Assembly: GCA_963377175.1 (NCBI GenBank)
Contig: CAUJNA010000459.1
Span: 52,501 to 116,500 of the forward strand
Source: Effrenium voratum
Taxonomy: Eukaryota > Sar > Dinophyceae > Suessiales > Symbiodiniaceae
Direction: 5' to 3'
DNA length: 64,000 bases
Shown in pieces: positions 1 through 28,995 of the stretch. Below the pieces are notes generated by a model that was not told where the DNA came from, did no database searches, and saw only the letters and a list, made by a program, of their open reading frames with translations. A program made the position numbers and the translations under genes. Numbering within the stretch: the stretch's first letter is position 1; each line of letters opens with the position of its first letter.

Positions 1-21
1 ACCTTTGCCCGGTCTGCCCCA
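1..21 (+). CDS. Exon: end of RING finger
   Basis: Reads LCPVCP, the C-terminal Cys-x2-Cys of a RING domain. A GC donor after base 21 keeps frame with the exon at 503 (the joined codon is CAG). A GT donor at 25 would not keep frame. Confidence 0.5.
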
Positions 22-3000
22 GCGGTGAGGGTGAGAATGTCTTGCTGTGGAGGACTGCAGCTGTGTTCGTGACAAGATGATTGAGGCTTACCAAAAAAGC
101 ACTCTCACATCCTGAGTGCGTGGACAATACAACTGCTTGTGGGAAGACAGTATTCTTAGCAGAGGTCTGCCTTGTTGTACAGCCCTTGCATAGTTGAGCA
201 CATTGCCTGTCCGACCACAGGTTGTTGATTTGTTCGAGCCTCGGGGTCTTTAGTATCCCTAGGCGCCATCACCAGACTGAAGTCAGCAGTTTTGCCTTTT
301 TGGGCTTTCGTTGTTTTCCCTTTACACCGGCGAACAGTTTGTTAATGTTACTAGAAAACAAGAGTTTGGACTTGTGTTGGCGGGAAGTTAGCACTGGATC
401 AACCCGGCATTGACCATGGGTCTGATCGGTAGGCCCTTTTCACAAGGCACAGGCGTGGACCGACATGATTGATCGTGGTTGAGCCAACTTGGCCCCTGGT
501 AGGATGATCTCTGGGCTGAAAGTCATTTGCCAGAACAATCCCAAGCTTCGGACTGACGGTCACTGCGACTGGATAGGTGAGTATGGCACATTCCAGAAGC
601 ATTTCGAGTCATGCAAGAATGTCCCACTGGAAGCTCCGGTGGAGGCCAAGGTGACCGAAAAGCCAACTCCGGTTCCTACCAAACAGGCAAAGGCCGCTCC
701 CACGCCTAAGCAGACGCCAAAGGCAAAGACCCCAGCGCCAGCCCCCACGGTGCCCGCGCACGCGGTGGCTGCGCCTTCCCTACCGGCAGCGCCCACGGCA
801 CCGCCACAGGTGCCAGCAGATCAGGCGGTGAGAGCGCAGCCCCAGCCAACGGCGCCTCCGGCGCCTGCGGCTGCAGCGCCGGCGGCGCCTGCGGCGCCAG
901 CACCTGCACCAGCGCCCTTCGTTCCCCAGCCGGTGCCAGCTCCGGCGGTTCCCATGCCTGCGCCTGCTCAGCCTGCGCCCACCACACAGCCCCAGCCCCA
1001 GCCGGAGGTGAGAAAGAGACCTGAGGAGGTGAACCCCGACAGAGACGCCAGAGACGAGGGGTATAGAGGACATGCTGTGGGAAACTTTGAGGCCACTGGC
1101 CCCACCATGGTGCCAGTGCGGCTGGGTGAGCTTGTCGAGATCTTGGAAACTCATCCCACAGGATGGAGCTTTGCCAAGAACATTACCACCAACAGCCACC
1201 CTGGATGGGTTCCTTCCTGGATTGTGCCGGAAGCTCCGACCCCGACCGTGGCTACAGCAGTTCCTGCACCGGTGCTTGCGCCGGTGCTTGCGCCAGCTCC
1301 CAAGGTCACGGTGGAGGTTCAGGCGCAGGACATGTTTGCAGCTTGCACAGGCTATGGGATTCTAGCGGGGGACGCCTCAGAAAAGGCTGGTGGACATAAG
1401 CCCCGAGTGATTGTTTGACCTTCGCCAGCTGAATCGCTTTGGACAGTCGTGCATGAGGCGTTTGATGACGCACTGAAGCTAAGAGAGGGCCGAGAGCCAG
1501 CCGCTGCACAAACACACAGTGTCAGCATCAGGGCAGCAAAGTCAACTGGAAGAAAGTAGTTTACTTTACACCAACAAAATGGGTTCATGTTGCTTTCCCT
1601 TTAACACCAACCAACCCAAAATAGGTATGCCAAGCAACCCGACGCGACGCCGATATAATAAGTTGATGCTCAGCCATACTGTTGACCCAGCCTCAATACC
1701 TGGCATGAAGGGTAGTAGGGGACAGTCTGAACCCTTGAAATTGTTGACAAGAATTTGGGAGGGGCTCCCTGAATACCAAGCTTTGACTAATAGTGATTGT
1801 GCAGCCTGCTAACTAACACACCAACCTGACATCTGCACTACCGACAACCACAAAGTGACATGATGAGTCATCCGCTGAACAGACTTACCCGCATTGTGCC
1901 GTGTAGCTACAACCTCCGAGGGATGTGTGTTTTTTTTCTTTTTTTGTGAAGGGGTGCTTTTTGCCGACCCTTTAGAGACGGAAGGGAACATACAAAGGGC
2001 ACCCTTTTCCCGAAACTGGGATCATTTCTTTTTGACCACCCATACTTCCCGGGGCGAAAGCCCGAATGGATTCCCACTGTTCCACAGCAATCCGAAAGAG
2101 GATTCCCCCGGATGGGTTGTAAGGGAGTACAGAATGAATCAAACCATAACAACGGGTAGGGTAGGGCGTCCCCTTTTAGAGGGTCAGCGGGAAAAAAGTC
2201 CGCCAGGCTGATTAGTTCAGAAGCATTCATCAGAGTTGTCCCGCAGCTTTCGGGATGAAGCCTTTGCGACAGTCAGGTTGGGATTTGTGCGCTAAGCGAG
2301 GGGCCCAAGCAAATCAAACAACACTTGTCGAGTTCAGGTCCCTTCAAATTAAGGAGGAACACTAAGCGCCCCCCCCCCCGAAATCAGAAAGCTTCCCGAA
2401 ACACTTCTAGGAGGTTGTAAGAACCCTTCGAGCGGGGTGGGGGCCCTGAGGGGATGGGTTCTGTCCCGAAGCGCCTCCGGGCAGGTGCAGCCGCCTGAGC
2501 GTCAGGAGTGGTCGGCGCGAGACCGGGAGAGGGAGGCTCAGCGGCAAGAAGCTCAGCTGATGAGGGCCTTGCAGGCCTTCACTTCTGGAAGTGACTTGTC
2601 AGAGATTTGGTGGGGCGGTGTGCATTTGATATTTATTTCTCTAGTGAAGCGGGAAACTGAGAGGAAGCGAATCAATTCCGGGGTCCCCTAATGTGGAGAC
2701 AAGCTCAACTGGCGTCTATTCTTCACATCTCGGGCTGGCTGTTCGATCAACTGATGTTTGGGTATGCGCAATGTCTTCGATGTCCTTGGCCATGTCTTTG
2801 GTGGTATGCTTCTACAGTATGCGTTCGTGAGGTTGGGATTTTCTTACAAACATTGGGTCGCAAATTGCAGCGCACTTCCCATTTTCAGCGCTCTTTGAAA
2901 GTGCTCCAACTGGTTCTTCATGGAGGCTGCGGCAATTGACAACCGGTCTTTAGCGGGGCTGTTTCCAAGATGCCTCATGAGGGTGGAGAGATGAGACTTT

Positions 3001-3727
3001 GCTCGGCCTGTCACATGTTCGCATGGCCGTGCTGTGGGGTTGTTAAGCTAGAGACCCCTGGTTGAACCTCTGAAGAGACGGCGTGAAAGCTTTGCAGCCA
3101 GAGATCGCAGCTTCAAAGATAGAAAAGTAACCAGAACAATGCCAAAGAAAAAAGTCCCGCATCAAAGACCATATGCAATCATGCTTATTGTTTTCACAAT
3201 TCCATGAGAAAGGTTGGGCAGACCGATTGTTCTTCTTTATGTGGTGCGAGTGTGCGGCGCCCAGCATGTGACCATGGTGGATTGAGATGAATTGTTTGTG
3301 GCGTCTCGCATGATCATCGGAAACCCTTGATCTGATTGTGTGGATGTTTGGGAAACTTGCTTTGGTTTTTGGTTTTAATCACGAGGGAACAGAAGGACAC
3401 CGCAATTTTCGAGGAATCCCTTCCTGCTGCGACCAACTAACCCATAAAATTATGGGACAAATCCAACCAGTGGATCCCAGTTACCAGTACGGGAGGCAGG
3501 CATTTGCCCTGTTCAAGTTTCAAGGTCGGTTCCCTTAGTTACCTACCGACAAAAAGACACCACCGTGTGTGTTTTGAGGTGACTCGCAGATGTCTTTGAA
3601 CGCCTCGGACGTGGTGCAGATTGTGGAGCGCCACAGCTCGGGGTGGACTTTTGGTCGGAAGTTGATCTCAGGTGCAGCCGTTTCAGAGGGCTGGTTCCCC
3701 GATTGGGTGTGCAACCCCAACCAGTAG
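1..3727 (+). CDS. RING / TRAF-type zinc finger / SH3 multi-exon protein, 5' truncated
   Basis: Probable E3-ubiquitin-ligase or scaffold-type protein. The window opens in the end of a RING finger (LCPVCP, the last Cys-x2-Cys pair). The next exon carries a TRAF-type zinc finger (Cys at KVICQNN, GHCDW, then an HFESC His/Cys pair), a Pro/Ala-rich linker of about 130 residues, and an SH3 domain (VGNFEAT...VEILETHPTGWSF...GWVPSWIV). A middle exon encodes a charged helix. The exon at 3590-3727 encodes a second SH3 C-terminal half (VVQIVERHSSGWTFGRKL...GWFPDWV) and ends in TAG. RING plus TRAF-type finger plus SH3 resembles the logic of ligases that recruit substrates through proline-rich ligands; that function is inferred. 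The first half of the second SH3 should be in an exon not located between 2608 and 3590. It is possible that the last exon belongs to a different SH3 gene. Confidence 0.72.
503..1418 (+). CDS. Exon: TRAF-type zinc finger, Pro/Ala linker, first SH3
   Basis: Starts after acceptor GGTAG|G at 501-502. Residues 1-40 hold a C...C...H...C TRAF-type finger ending HFESCKN. Then comes a long low-complexity Pro/Ala/Gln segment, followed by a full SH3 domain (encoded about 1072-1230) with the ALYDF-like VGNFEAT, the acidic LGELVEILE and the WVPSWIV end. The ORF stays open to TGA at 1416-1418, but the tail after the SH3 is low complexity, so the true exon end may be an internal donor. GC bias of the linker leaves the other frames open as well; those ORFs are shadows. 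Confidence 0.82.
2491..2608 (+). CDS. Exon: charged helical segment
   Basis: Acceptor GTGCAG at 2485-2490. The open frame reads PPERQEWSARDREREAQRQ and on to QAFTSGSDLSE, a charged helix. It is phase 0 and lies between the two SH3-coding exons, so it is assigned to the same gene. The exact donor is uncertain (about 2589-2615). Confidence 0.5.
3590..3727 (+). CDS. Terminal exon: second SH3, C-terminal half
   Basis: Acceptor CGCAG at 3585-3589. The frame gives VVQIVERHSSGWTFGRKL, then SEGWFPDWV and CNPNQ, then TAG. This is the RT-loop end, n-Src loop, WW pair and conserved GWFPxWV of an SH3 domain. Confidence 0.75.
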   Translation: MSLNASDVVQIVERHSSGWTFGRKLISGAAVSEGWFPDWVCNPNQ

Positions 3728-6700
3728 GGCCGAGCCCAGAGATCATCATGACCTTTTCGCTGCTTTGTGCATCAAAAAGATCGCTTTGTGTATCAGGGTC
3801 CCTGAAAGGATTCGTTTGGGCCAGTCAAACAAGCACCTTACAGGATCCCCTTGTAAAGCAGGTGGTTTTGGGATGAATCCTTTGAGGGCCACTGATTCTG
3901 CGAGAAAAGTGGCGCGTGTTGTTTCGTGCACAGGTGACGGAGTGGACGGGGGCACTACGTTTCACCAAGCACGGGAACTGGCATTGAGCGCTGGTGTTGG
4001 AGGATCATGTTCAATCACGTTGGCTGTTCAGCATGGGAGAGATTTGCGGGACGTTGTTTTTCTTTGCAGTAGTGACGGCGGAGGTTGCTTGTGGAGTTCA
4101 TCGTGTATTTTTTGAGCAGCTGCCTTTCAATTTGCTGGACAGCAGTGTTTGCAGCAATACTGCAGATGGATGATATCTTGCACCAACGGGAAGGACGAAA
4201 CCTTATGAATGCGACAGACCACGTACCGACTGGTGCAGAATTTTGTCCACCCACAGTCTGTTTTAAGCGCCGCTGTCCCACCTTGTTCTTCTTACCCCTA
4301 TCTTCTTGATGGCATTGCATCGCGCCTTTGCAAGGCTGCTCCGGAGTCAGGGCCCTGGGGCGGGTTTGGCAATGGGACTGGGCAAATGACGAAGGCTGCG
4401 GTTCGGTCAACATTTACCAATTTTGTCTATGGTTCATTTGGAGGGACGTGAGGGACTCACTAAACGTCAAGCAAAAAAGGAGGAGACTCAGTAATTCTGT
4501 GGTGCATGTTGCTTGGATGCTAGGACTTTACCTTTTGTCAAACCACTAAAAGTTAAACTTTTAGCAAGGGAGCAGAAAGCAACCTGTCCCATGTCCATGT
4601 CCACTTGGGGGAACAGGTTCTTTTAGAAGTGGCTCGTGTTGGAGAAGAGTGAAGCTGGGCCTTTGACAATCTTATGGGGTTGAGGTTTGACTAAGAAATT
4701 CAAATTAAGTCACGATTGTAAGAGGATAATATGCAATGTAATTAATGGGCTTCTTACAATGCGCAAAGTCGTGACTTGCCCTGGTGCGCCCGAGCAAGCT
4801 GATCGGATTAGGAAAAAGACCCTGCCCTCCTCTCCCAGCCAGAGGCGGACCCTGCCCTTCTTTGCCTCCCTCCCAATTGCGGCCCGGTTAAGGGCTTAGT
4901 TTATTTGGAGGAAACCAGGGAGGGGGGGCAGGGGAGTTGGGGAGGGGGAGGGGCGGATCATATGAAACACGCGAATGGTACCTGGGATTCGCCCAGCCTC
5001 GCGAGGCTTGGGGGTAGCGACCTTGGCTTGTACCTTTCTGCAGGGGTCGGTCTAAAGGAAGCCTGAAAGGCAGAGCCCTGCTAGGGACCCAGATGTTCCA
5101 GGCACATGTGCTTGGTATGTAATCCCTTGATCGGAACCCTGGATTGAGCAGAACCTTGGTTTTTCCTTTGGTTGATTTTCAGTGCGTGTATTGTGCAAGT
5201 GGTGATCCGGATCACCTGTATCTTTGGGATTGGACTGGCCACTTTCGGACCAGGCAGGTATGGCCATAAGGATTCCCGCCCCCGGCCAAGAAGCGTCCAA
5301 TTCTCGACAAGCTGAGTTGTTGGACATAGTTTGCATGAATTGTCAAAGTTGGGCCCGACCTGTTATTTTTGCCTTTGGGCTTTCCCTTGAATAGCGCTGA
5401 TTTTTGCAAAGGGTAGGGTTGGTGTGGCCCAGTTTTCTGCTCGAGGCCGGCAACGGCTGGGTGAACAGCGCGGGTGGCTGTTCGCAGCAAATGCCCCGAT
5501 CCCTGCACGGCTTTCTGGCTAAAAGTTCGGCATTTGGCCAATTGATTTGCCCGCTCTCGCTCACCTGTTGCCATTCCTTAGGGTCCTTACTTCGGGATCC
5601 CTTTCAGGGTTGGGCCGGAGGCCTTGCAGGGAAGCGCCTGAACAGGCGGGCACAAGAAGTCAAATCCGAAATGTCTGGCACAAACTCAATGCAAGACAGC
5701 ATCCCTAGGCTACATTTAGGCCCAATTTAGGCCAATCAAGCCTTTCCAGAGGAGCCCTGTTGGATGTTGGGTGATATCCGGCGTACTGGGATGGGGATTG
5801 CGTTTGAAGGTTGGAGCTTTTGCAGGCTTCGTGCTTGGCGTGGCCAAGACAGGTTGACTTCAAGTGTGGCTCAGTTAGGGCACCAAATGAAAGCAGCAGC
5901 CCTCTATAAGGGGATGATCTGTAGAGTTTCTGCTGGGTTGGGATGGCATCCTACGTGTCAACTGGCAGACGCTGAAAATAAGATACGTTTTGCAGATGGT
6001 CCTTCATTTGCCAACAGATGCTTGGACCTAAAACCCAGCATGAATCCGTCTACAGCATTTGCCCCAATTGGGCGTTCCTTGAGCATCTAGCGGATGCAGG
6101 CGCTCAAGATTCTCCGGTGAGAGAAAAAGCAGATGCGGCCCTGCCCCAAAAGTCCTCTTCGGCAGGTGGTGCCGAAAAATGCGGAAGGCTGCACTTCACT
6201 GTGGGAATGTTAGTGTTAAGCTTTGTTGGCTTGCCTTGAGCCGTTGGGGGCCACATTCTTCTTGCGAACTTCGAATACGGCATTCGAGTCTGCCGTAGAC
6301 CTTCGGGGCGGGTGGGCCTGACATCTGAAAATTTTGGATTTCTGGCCGCAATGCCGCTACGTACCTGGGTTCGAAAGGAAAGAGGTTGGTTCGGGGAGGG
6401 CTTGTGAACCCAGTGACTCCCGACCCAACAATGGGTTTCGTTGGCACAGTACCCTCGCTGCAGATCTGGCTGCGTAATGTGACCAGTTTTTGCCGTAGCG
6501 TTGCAAGCCTAGGTGTCCTTGAGAAAACAACATTTTACCACATTGAAGCCAGTGCTGTCTATGTTCAGCCAAACTGACGAAAAGGACGCCTACAGTTGCA
6601 AGCGTTTGGCGGCAAAGCTGCGTTTTCCCAGTTTGCACCTGGCAGGCGAGCTGAAAAGCATCCCACGTAGCGCTTTCTTGGGACGCGCAGCCGGCTTAGC

Positions 6701-7650
6701 CTCTTGGAGGTCAATGTTGTCAAGCTAATTCGTCCCTTGCACCACAATTCGGGCACATGCAGCCAAATCCATCCGCGCCCTGTGTAGTTGTGCTGCAGCG
6801 ACACCTCCAAGGTTCTACTCCGCGCCGCTTTTGTAACCATGCTGGTAGAACCCAACGTCAATGAGTCTTGGATGCTGTGGAGAGCAGACATTGAATTCTC
6901 GCTTATGCTAACCTGGGACGCAGGACCAGGATGGTTGTCACACAAATCCGACACAGGGTGCAGGGTGCAGGTGATCATTGCCCAGTGCAGTACGAGGTGA
7001 GACTACACAGAAGGGCGCTAAACATCGGAAAAGCTGACTTGGCACGTGGACCTCCGAGAGGGACAAGGTGTGCAAGGCTGCTTAGAATGTACCATTCTTT
7101 CGGCTTCCCCGCTCAAAGTAGTGAACCCAAAAAATAACTCCCTTTTTTGCCAGGGATTCCTGGGTGCATCAGCCGGAACCATGACTGCCCGAAGCGTCCC
7201 GCAGGATTTAGCTATGCTTTGACGCTTCTGAGCTGACACGACTGGCAAATGCAAGCACGCGAGCTCAAACTCAGATGTTGGATTTGTCACGCTAGAAGGC
7301 CCTTCAGGACTGCGTTCTTGATTTAGCACCTTCAACATGTCAGCCAGCAGAGAAATGATTGATTTGCGTTGCCCAAGCAATTGCAAACACGGAGACTTCC
7401 AAGCATCACCATTCTGCTGATGTCTCCGCGGGCCGGCGTGACGCTGCTTGCCTATAGACAAAGCAGCATAGTCTCAACACCATGGCGAGTCGGGAAGCTT
7501 TCGGAAAGGTGAGATGGAACACCTGCACAAGTTCTGGCCGGAGAAGCAACCGTTGGTTGCTGTGGGGGCCGGTCATGACCCACATGAGTGCCAACTGCAC
7601 TTGGCTGGGAATGACTGACTGCTCATTCTAATCTTCGATTTCTACTGGTC
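3728..7650. other. No recognisable gene
   Basis: About 3.9 kb with only short, frame-scattered ORFs on both strands and no domain signature. It contains a diverged repeat near 3770-3880 that is shared with 19360-19460 (GCAGGTGG, CCAGTCAAA, ACAGGAT words in similar order) and one copy of the GCTGGTAGAACC repeat at 6836-6860. It probably combines intergenic spacer and the 5' end of the ADAL gene. Confidence 0.5.
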
Positions 7651-24977
<17,327 letters not shown>

Positions 24978-25050
24978 ACCGGCTCAAATAGATAGGTTCC
25001 GATATGTTCCGATCGCCTGACAATGCGCGTAGCATCCGCACGGAACCCTA

Positions 25051-25095
25051 CGCAAGCCTTTGTAACTATGCTGGTAGAACCAAAAGTCAACTGTT
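25051..25095 (+). repeat. Dispersed GCTGGTAGAACC repeat
   Basis: TTTGTAACTATGCTGGTAGA then ACCAAAAGTCAAC. Copies also at 6830-6865 and 32910-32950. Confidence 0.6.
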
Positions 25096-26169
25096 TTGGG
25101 CGCAGCTCAGCTTGTACCAGGATTTCTACACAGGGCACGTCGGGACCCTGAAGTTTGTTTTCTTCGGTATGATTTTCTGTTATGTTCATGCTTGTTGGCA
25201 GGCAATGGCCAGTGCTTGTCGCGCAACCTTTACGTACATGTTGCATTAGTTGACGTTGCTTCTTCCTTCGAAGCCGTTTTTTCTTTGGCTGTCTGATCGT
25301 GGAAGATGTGCTCATGAGGCTACCAAGCGAAGCTGGCGCAGCTTGTCCGCAGCAGCCGAAGGATGTGCTAACTATCCAGTCCTATTGTTTCCGACAATGC
25401 TAGTGACTAACGCAATGGTTCGCTGTGTTCAGTTTGGTTATGGGTAAATATGCCTTGTCTCGAAACTGGGCATCCCCAACAAAAGCATGTTTAGGGGGGT
25501 TGGTTCCGCTTTGAACCAACTGCAACCTGGGTACCCTCAAAAGCAGACACACCAGCCCGTTGATACTAGCCGTCATCGGACCGCTTGCCCACACAGGTTT
25601 CCAGCCAAACGGGCGATTGGTTCTGTGGGGAAGACCCTCAAGCATGATGCATGGCACGCGCCCGTCCAGAGAATTTGGTGGCAGGAAAATGGGAAGCGGC
25701 AGAAGCTGGCATGAAGGGCAGCTTCGCTAGAGCAGAAATGCCGACGTCCCGTGACAGACATTCAAGAGGGGTATTGATTGTGTCTCGTTTAGGGGGGGGG
25801 GATGGGGTTCCCCACTTTCCAACCAGATGCATGTTGGGTTCACATGGCTTGCCCAGCGCCAAGAGGGGGAAGGCACCGCAGCACCCTTCATTTTACAAGA
25901 GCATTTTCTACAAGTCCAAGTCCTGTTTGAGGTGCAGCGCTCGAGTGAAACCATGCATTTTGCCACGAGCCATCATCAAGCTGAGAGGGTTTGCACGGGA
26001 TTTCCGTCCCAATACAGTAAATTGGTTTGGCAAGAAGCCCCTTTGATTCTTTTATTCTGCGAGTGTGGGGAACTCGTCGTGGCTGGCATGTTCTTCTTGC
26101 GTGCTTGAGCTTTGGTGCTTTCCACGTTGTTTCGAAGGACCAAGCGGGCTGGACACAACGATTCTGACA

Positions 26170-26381
26170 AGCACATAGAAAGAGTTCAGAGCCGCCAAAC
26201 GTCTCTTGACAGAATCTCGTGACAAGCAACTGCTCGTATTCATCCACCCTCCAGTGGTCCTCGGGCAATGAACTTAATGGAGAATCAAAAAGATTGGTGG
26301 AGCCAAACCAAAAACGATACATGCCAGCCTCGACGGGTGGTTGCTCCTCAAACACTTGTTCAAGAATGCGTCCCAATTTTG
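26170..26381 (-). CDS. Candidate exon, unknown protein
   Basis: Minus-strand frame after GGCCAG reads KLGRILEQVFEEQPPVEAGM, then YRFWFGSTNLFDSP and HWRVDEYEQLLVTRF. Composition is protein-like and the frame is open for about 165 codons. I recognise no family. The 3' limit is arbitrary. It could be a decayed element ORF. Confidence 0.4.
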
Positions 26382-26549
26382 CTGGCCATTGTAAGTGTCA
26401 TACCACTGTGCTCCCCTGCGTTGCTTTCTCGGAGTCCCATCATTTATGCGCCCATGCGATGCTGGCCCTCTGCTGCGCGGGCGAGCAGCAGTCGCGAATG
26501 CCTGTACATTCCATGCGATGATGAGGACCCACGAAGAGAAATGAGTGTG

Positions 26550-26615
26550 TGTTTTCCTTTTTCGGGTTGCCTTGAAGGAAAGAGGAATCCACGGTTTGTT
26601 TGAGACACGCCCAAG
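26550..26615 (+). repeat. Introner-like repeat copy
   Basis: GTTTTCCTTTTTCGGGTTGC head, CTTGAAGGAAAGAGGAATCC core, TTTGAGACACGCCC tail. Confidence 0.55.
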
Positions 26616-27144
26616 TGTCCCACACCCTCAGAATTGTTTAGAAGGGGGGTCCGTTTCACCTCGCCACATATCTATCGCCACTCATATCTCCAGTTTGCCT
26701 GTGTTCCTCCTCCTCCCGAGTCTGACACGTACTGGGAGCAAGGTCTCCACCAACTGTCCAACAATCCTGGAAGTGGATACAGGGCCTTTTGTAATGCTAC
26801 GCCTCCTTTTAATAGCACCCTCTATTATAGCAAATTATGTTCGCAATTCAGGATTTTGTGATTGTTTTGGGGTCTTCAATTGCAGCAAATGTTTCCCCGG
26901 AAAAAGAAAAAACAAGGAACAGCAGTTGTTTACTCTCTTGATCTTGTCTGGGCCAAACAAACTTGGCAAAGAAGTCGAGCAAGCAAATCCGGGCAAACAT
27001 AAGGATTTGTTGAAGTGGTCCCCAAACTATCAAATTTAAGAGAAAATCCTTACAAAAAAGTGCGGGCAGTCACAGAAAGGGGGTTGCCCACAAGGGGCCC
27101 TGATCCTCTTTAACTAGGCGTGTTTTGGGGGTTGCTGCAAAAAC

Positions 27145-27250
27145 GGTCCTTGGCAATACTAAAGTAGAATTGGCAATACTAAAGCAAGTACTGGGAATCT
27201 GAGAAGGGGCCTTTGCAATACTAAAGTAGGATTGGCAATACTAAAGTAAG
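27145..27250 (+). repeat. Tandem repeat, TTGGCAATACTAAAGTA unit
   Basis: Four imperfect copies of (T)TGGCAATACTAAAG(T/C)A, grouped as two close pairs separated by about 45 bp. Confidence 0.85.
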
Positions 27251-28995
27251 GAGTGTCCCTCCCAGACCCCCAGGATTTTGCCGAAAGAGGGTCCAGCTGA
27301 CTGGTTCCACTCCTAGCGATGGGGGGGGGGTGTAAAGAGGGTCCAACATTAGTCTTCCAAAACCCCTGCTGCGCACTTTGGTTGGAAGAAGGCTAAGGTA
27401 CGTGTAATGAATGAAGGCGAAGTTGCAATGTGTCAACAGCCTGGGCCCCTGAGTGATGTTTGGAAGGCGGTTCCCAACGTGGAACCGTGGAATCCTGACC
27501 TCCTAGGCCTGGCACCCGGTTACTGTCCGCTTTCTCTGACACGAACCCTTTGGTCGTCGGGTGCGGCCGAGCTTCAAGGGGACGATGTTTGCCCTTTGGA
27601 ACGAGGGAAATGATGCATAGAGGGAGGTCCCACGCGTTACGTGGGGCAGAGATGAGATATTGTTTTGAGTGTCAACTGCAACGATGTTTGTTGACATTCA
27701 CTCCAACAGGCAGAATGTGCGCTGTTTGCGGGATCCAAAGCTCACCCCTTAGCCTTTAAGTCAAATCCTGTGGCCAGGTACATGATCAAGGTATTCCCCT
27801 TTTTGCACCCCCCCCCTTCTGAAATGTTGAGGACAATCCGACCGTTTTGGAACAGTGCTGAGGGAAGCCATGCGTTGCCAGGATGACTCCGAGTTCAGCG
27901 AAGGCCTGACATTGCACGCACGTGTGGCCATTATTTTTGGTTGTGGGATCCTGCTGTTTGACCCCAACCTTTTTTTGGTTGCCCATAAACCACGACATGA
28001 AATGGGTTAATTTCAGTCAAAAACGATTGGCGTGGGGTTGGACAAAGGAACAGGTCTCCAGTCTTGAGCCCGGCGTTCCGCCACGGCGTTGCTTGTTCGC
28101 GTGCCTGGTCTTTTGCGTCCCTTTTTGTGAGGAGAGCCGACGAAGTATGCTGCTTGGCGTTATTGTTTGGGGAGCTGAGAAAGGCTAGCACCGCTTGGGA
28201 AGTGGCAGTCTAATGAAGCAGAGACACGGGCAAAGACAAGGAGCAAAATGTGTGGCTAAGTGGAACCCTATCAATCAGCTTGTTCGAACCTCTCACTGGC
28301 CCAAAACCATACATGTTATTGGCCCAAAAAAGCCAAGGGCGTCAAATTGGGTTTGTCAAAAAAGCGGGAACCCAGAAATTGTGAGATGTTGTTTTTGTTT
28401 TGTTCCCCCCCCCCCCGTTTTTCCCCCTTCAACCAACTTGAAAGTGTTCAATCGAACGGACGAACGAACAAACAAATACACACCCACACACAAATCAATT
28501 GTGCTTGTCCAGACCCCTTGCTTCTCTTGACACCCAGTGCCAGAGATGCGTTCTTTGTGCCAAGGCCACTGGCCGCGAAGCGGAAGATTGCAATCATGAG
28601 GCCTCGCGAGCGCGCTTGTTTGAGTGATCTCCACCCCCAAGCTAATTAATATGGGCTCCCCCTCGGAGGGGGGGGTCAACAGCATGGCCCTTCTCAAGAG
28701 ACTCCGGCGCTGTTTGTGCCGCCTTTTGAAAGGTTTTGAAAGGGATACCCATCCTCTGTTTGGAAGAGGGGCATTACCACCCTTGTTGCCATGGAGCCTA
28801 ATGCTCAGACATGGAACACTCTGGGGGCGGGGGGGATTTTGCATGTCGGGAGGGAAGGGCAGTGAAGGAGGACAGAGAACCTCCCCTAGATGGCTCATGA
28901 TGGCTCCTTTATGACATGTGGATAAGAGGGAGATGCATGGCGGAGCGGGGGCACAGTTTTCCCAGTTGCAGGGTGGTACTCTTTAGCCGCTAACC

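Larger units (their letters stand above)
24978..28990. other. No confirmed gene apart from the 26.2-26.4 kb candidate
   Basis: Short ORFs only. A plus-strand segment at 25104-25150 (LSLYQDFYTGHVGTLK) might be an isolated exon. Holds the GCTGGTAGAACC repeat, an introner-like copy at 26550 and a tandem repeat at 27145-27250. Confidence 0.4.

Noticed and set aside
560..1199. Minus-strand Gly/Ala/Arg-rich ORFs
   Set aside because: Shadows of the Pro/Ala linker of the SH3 gene.
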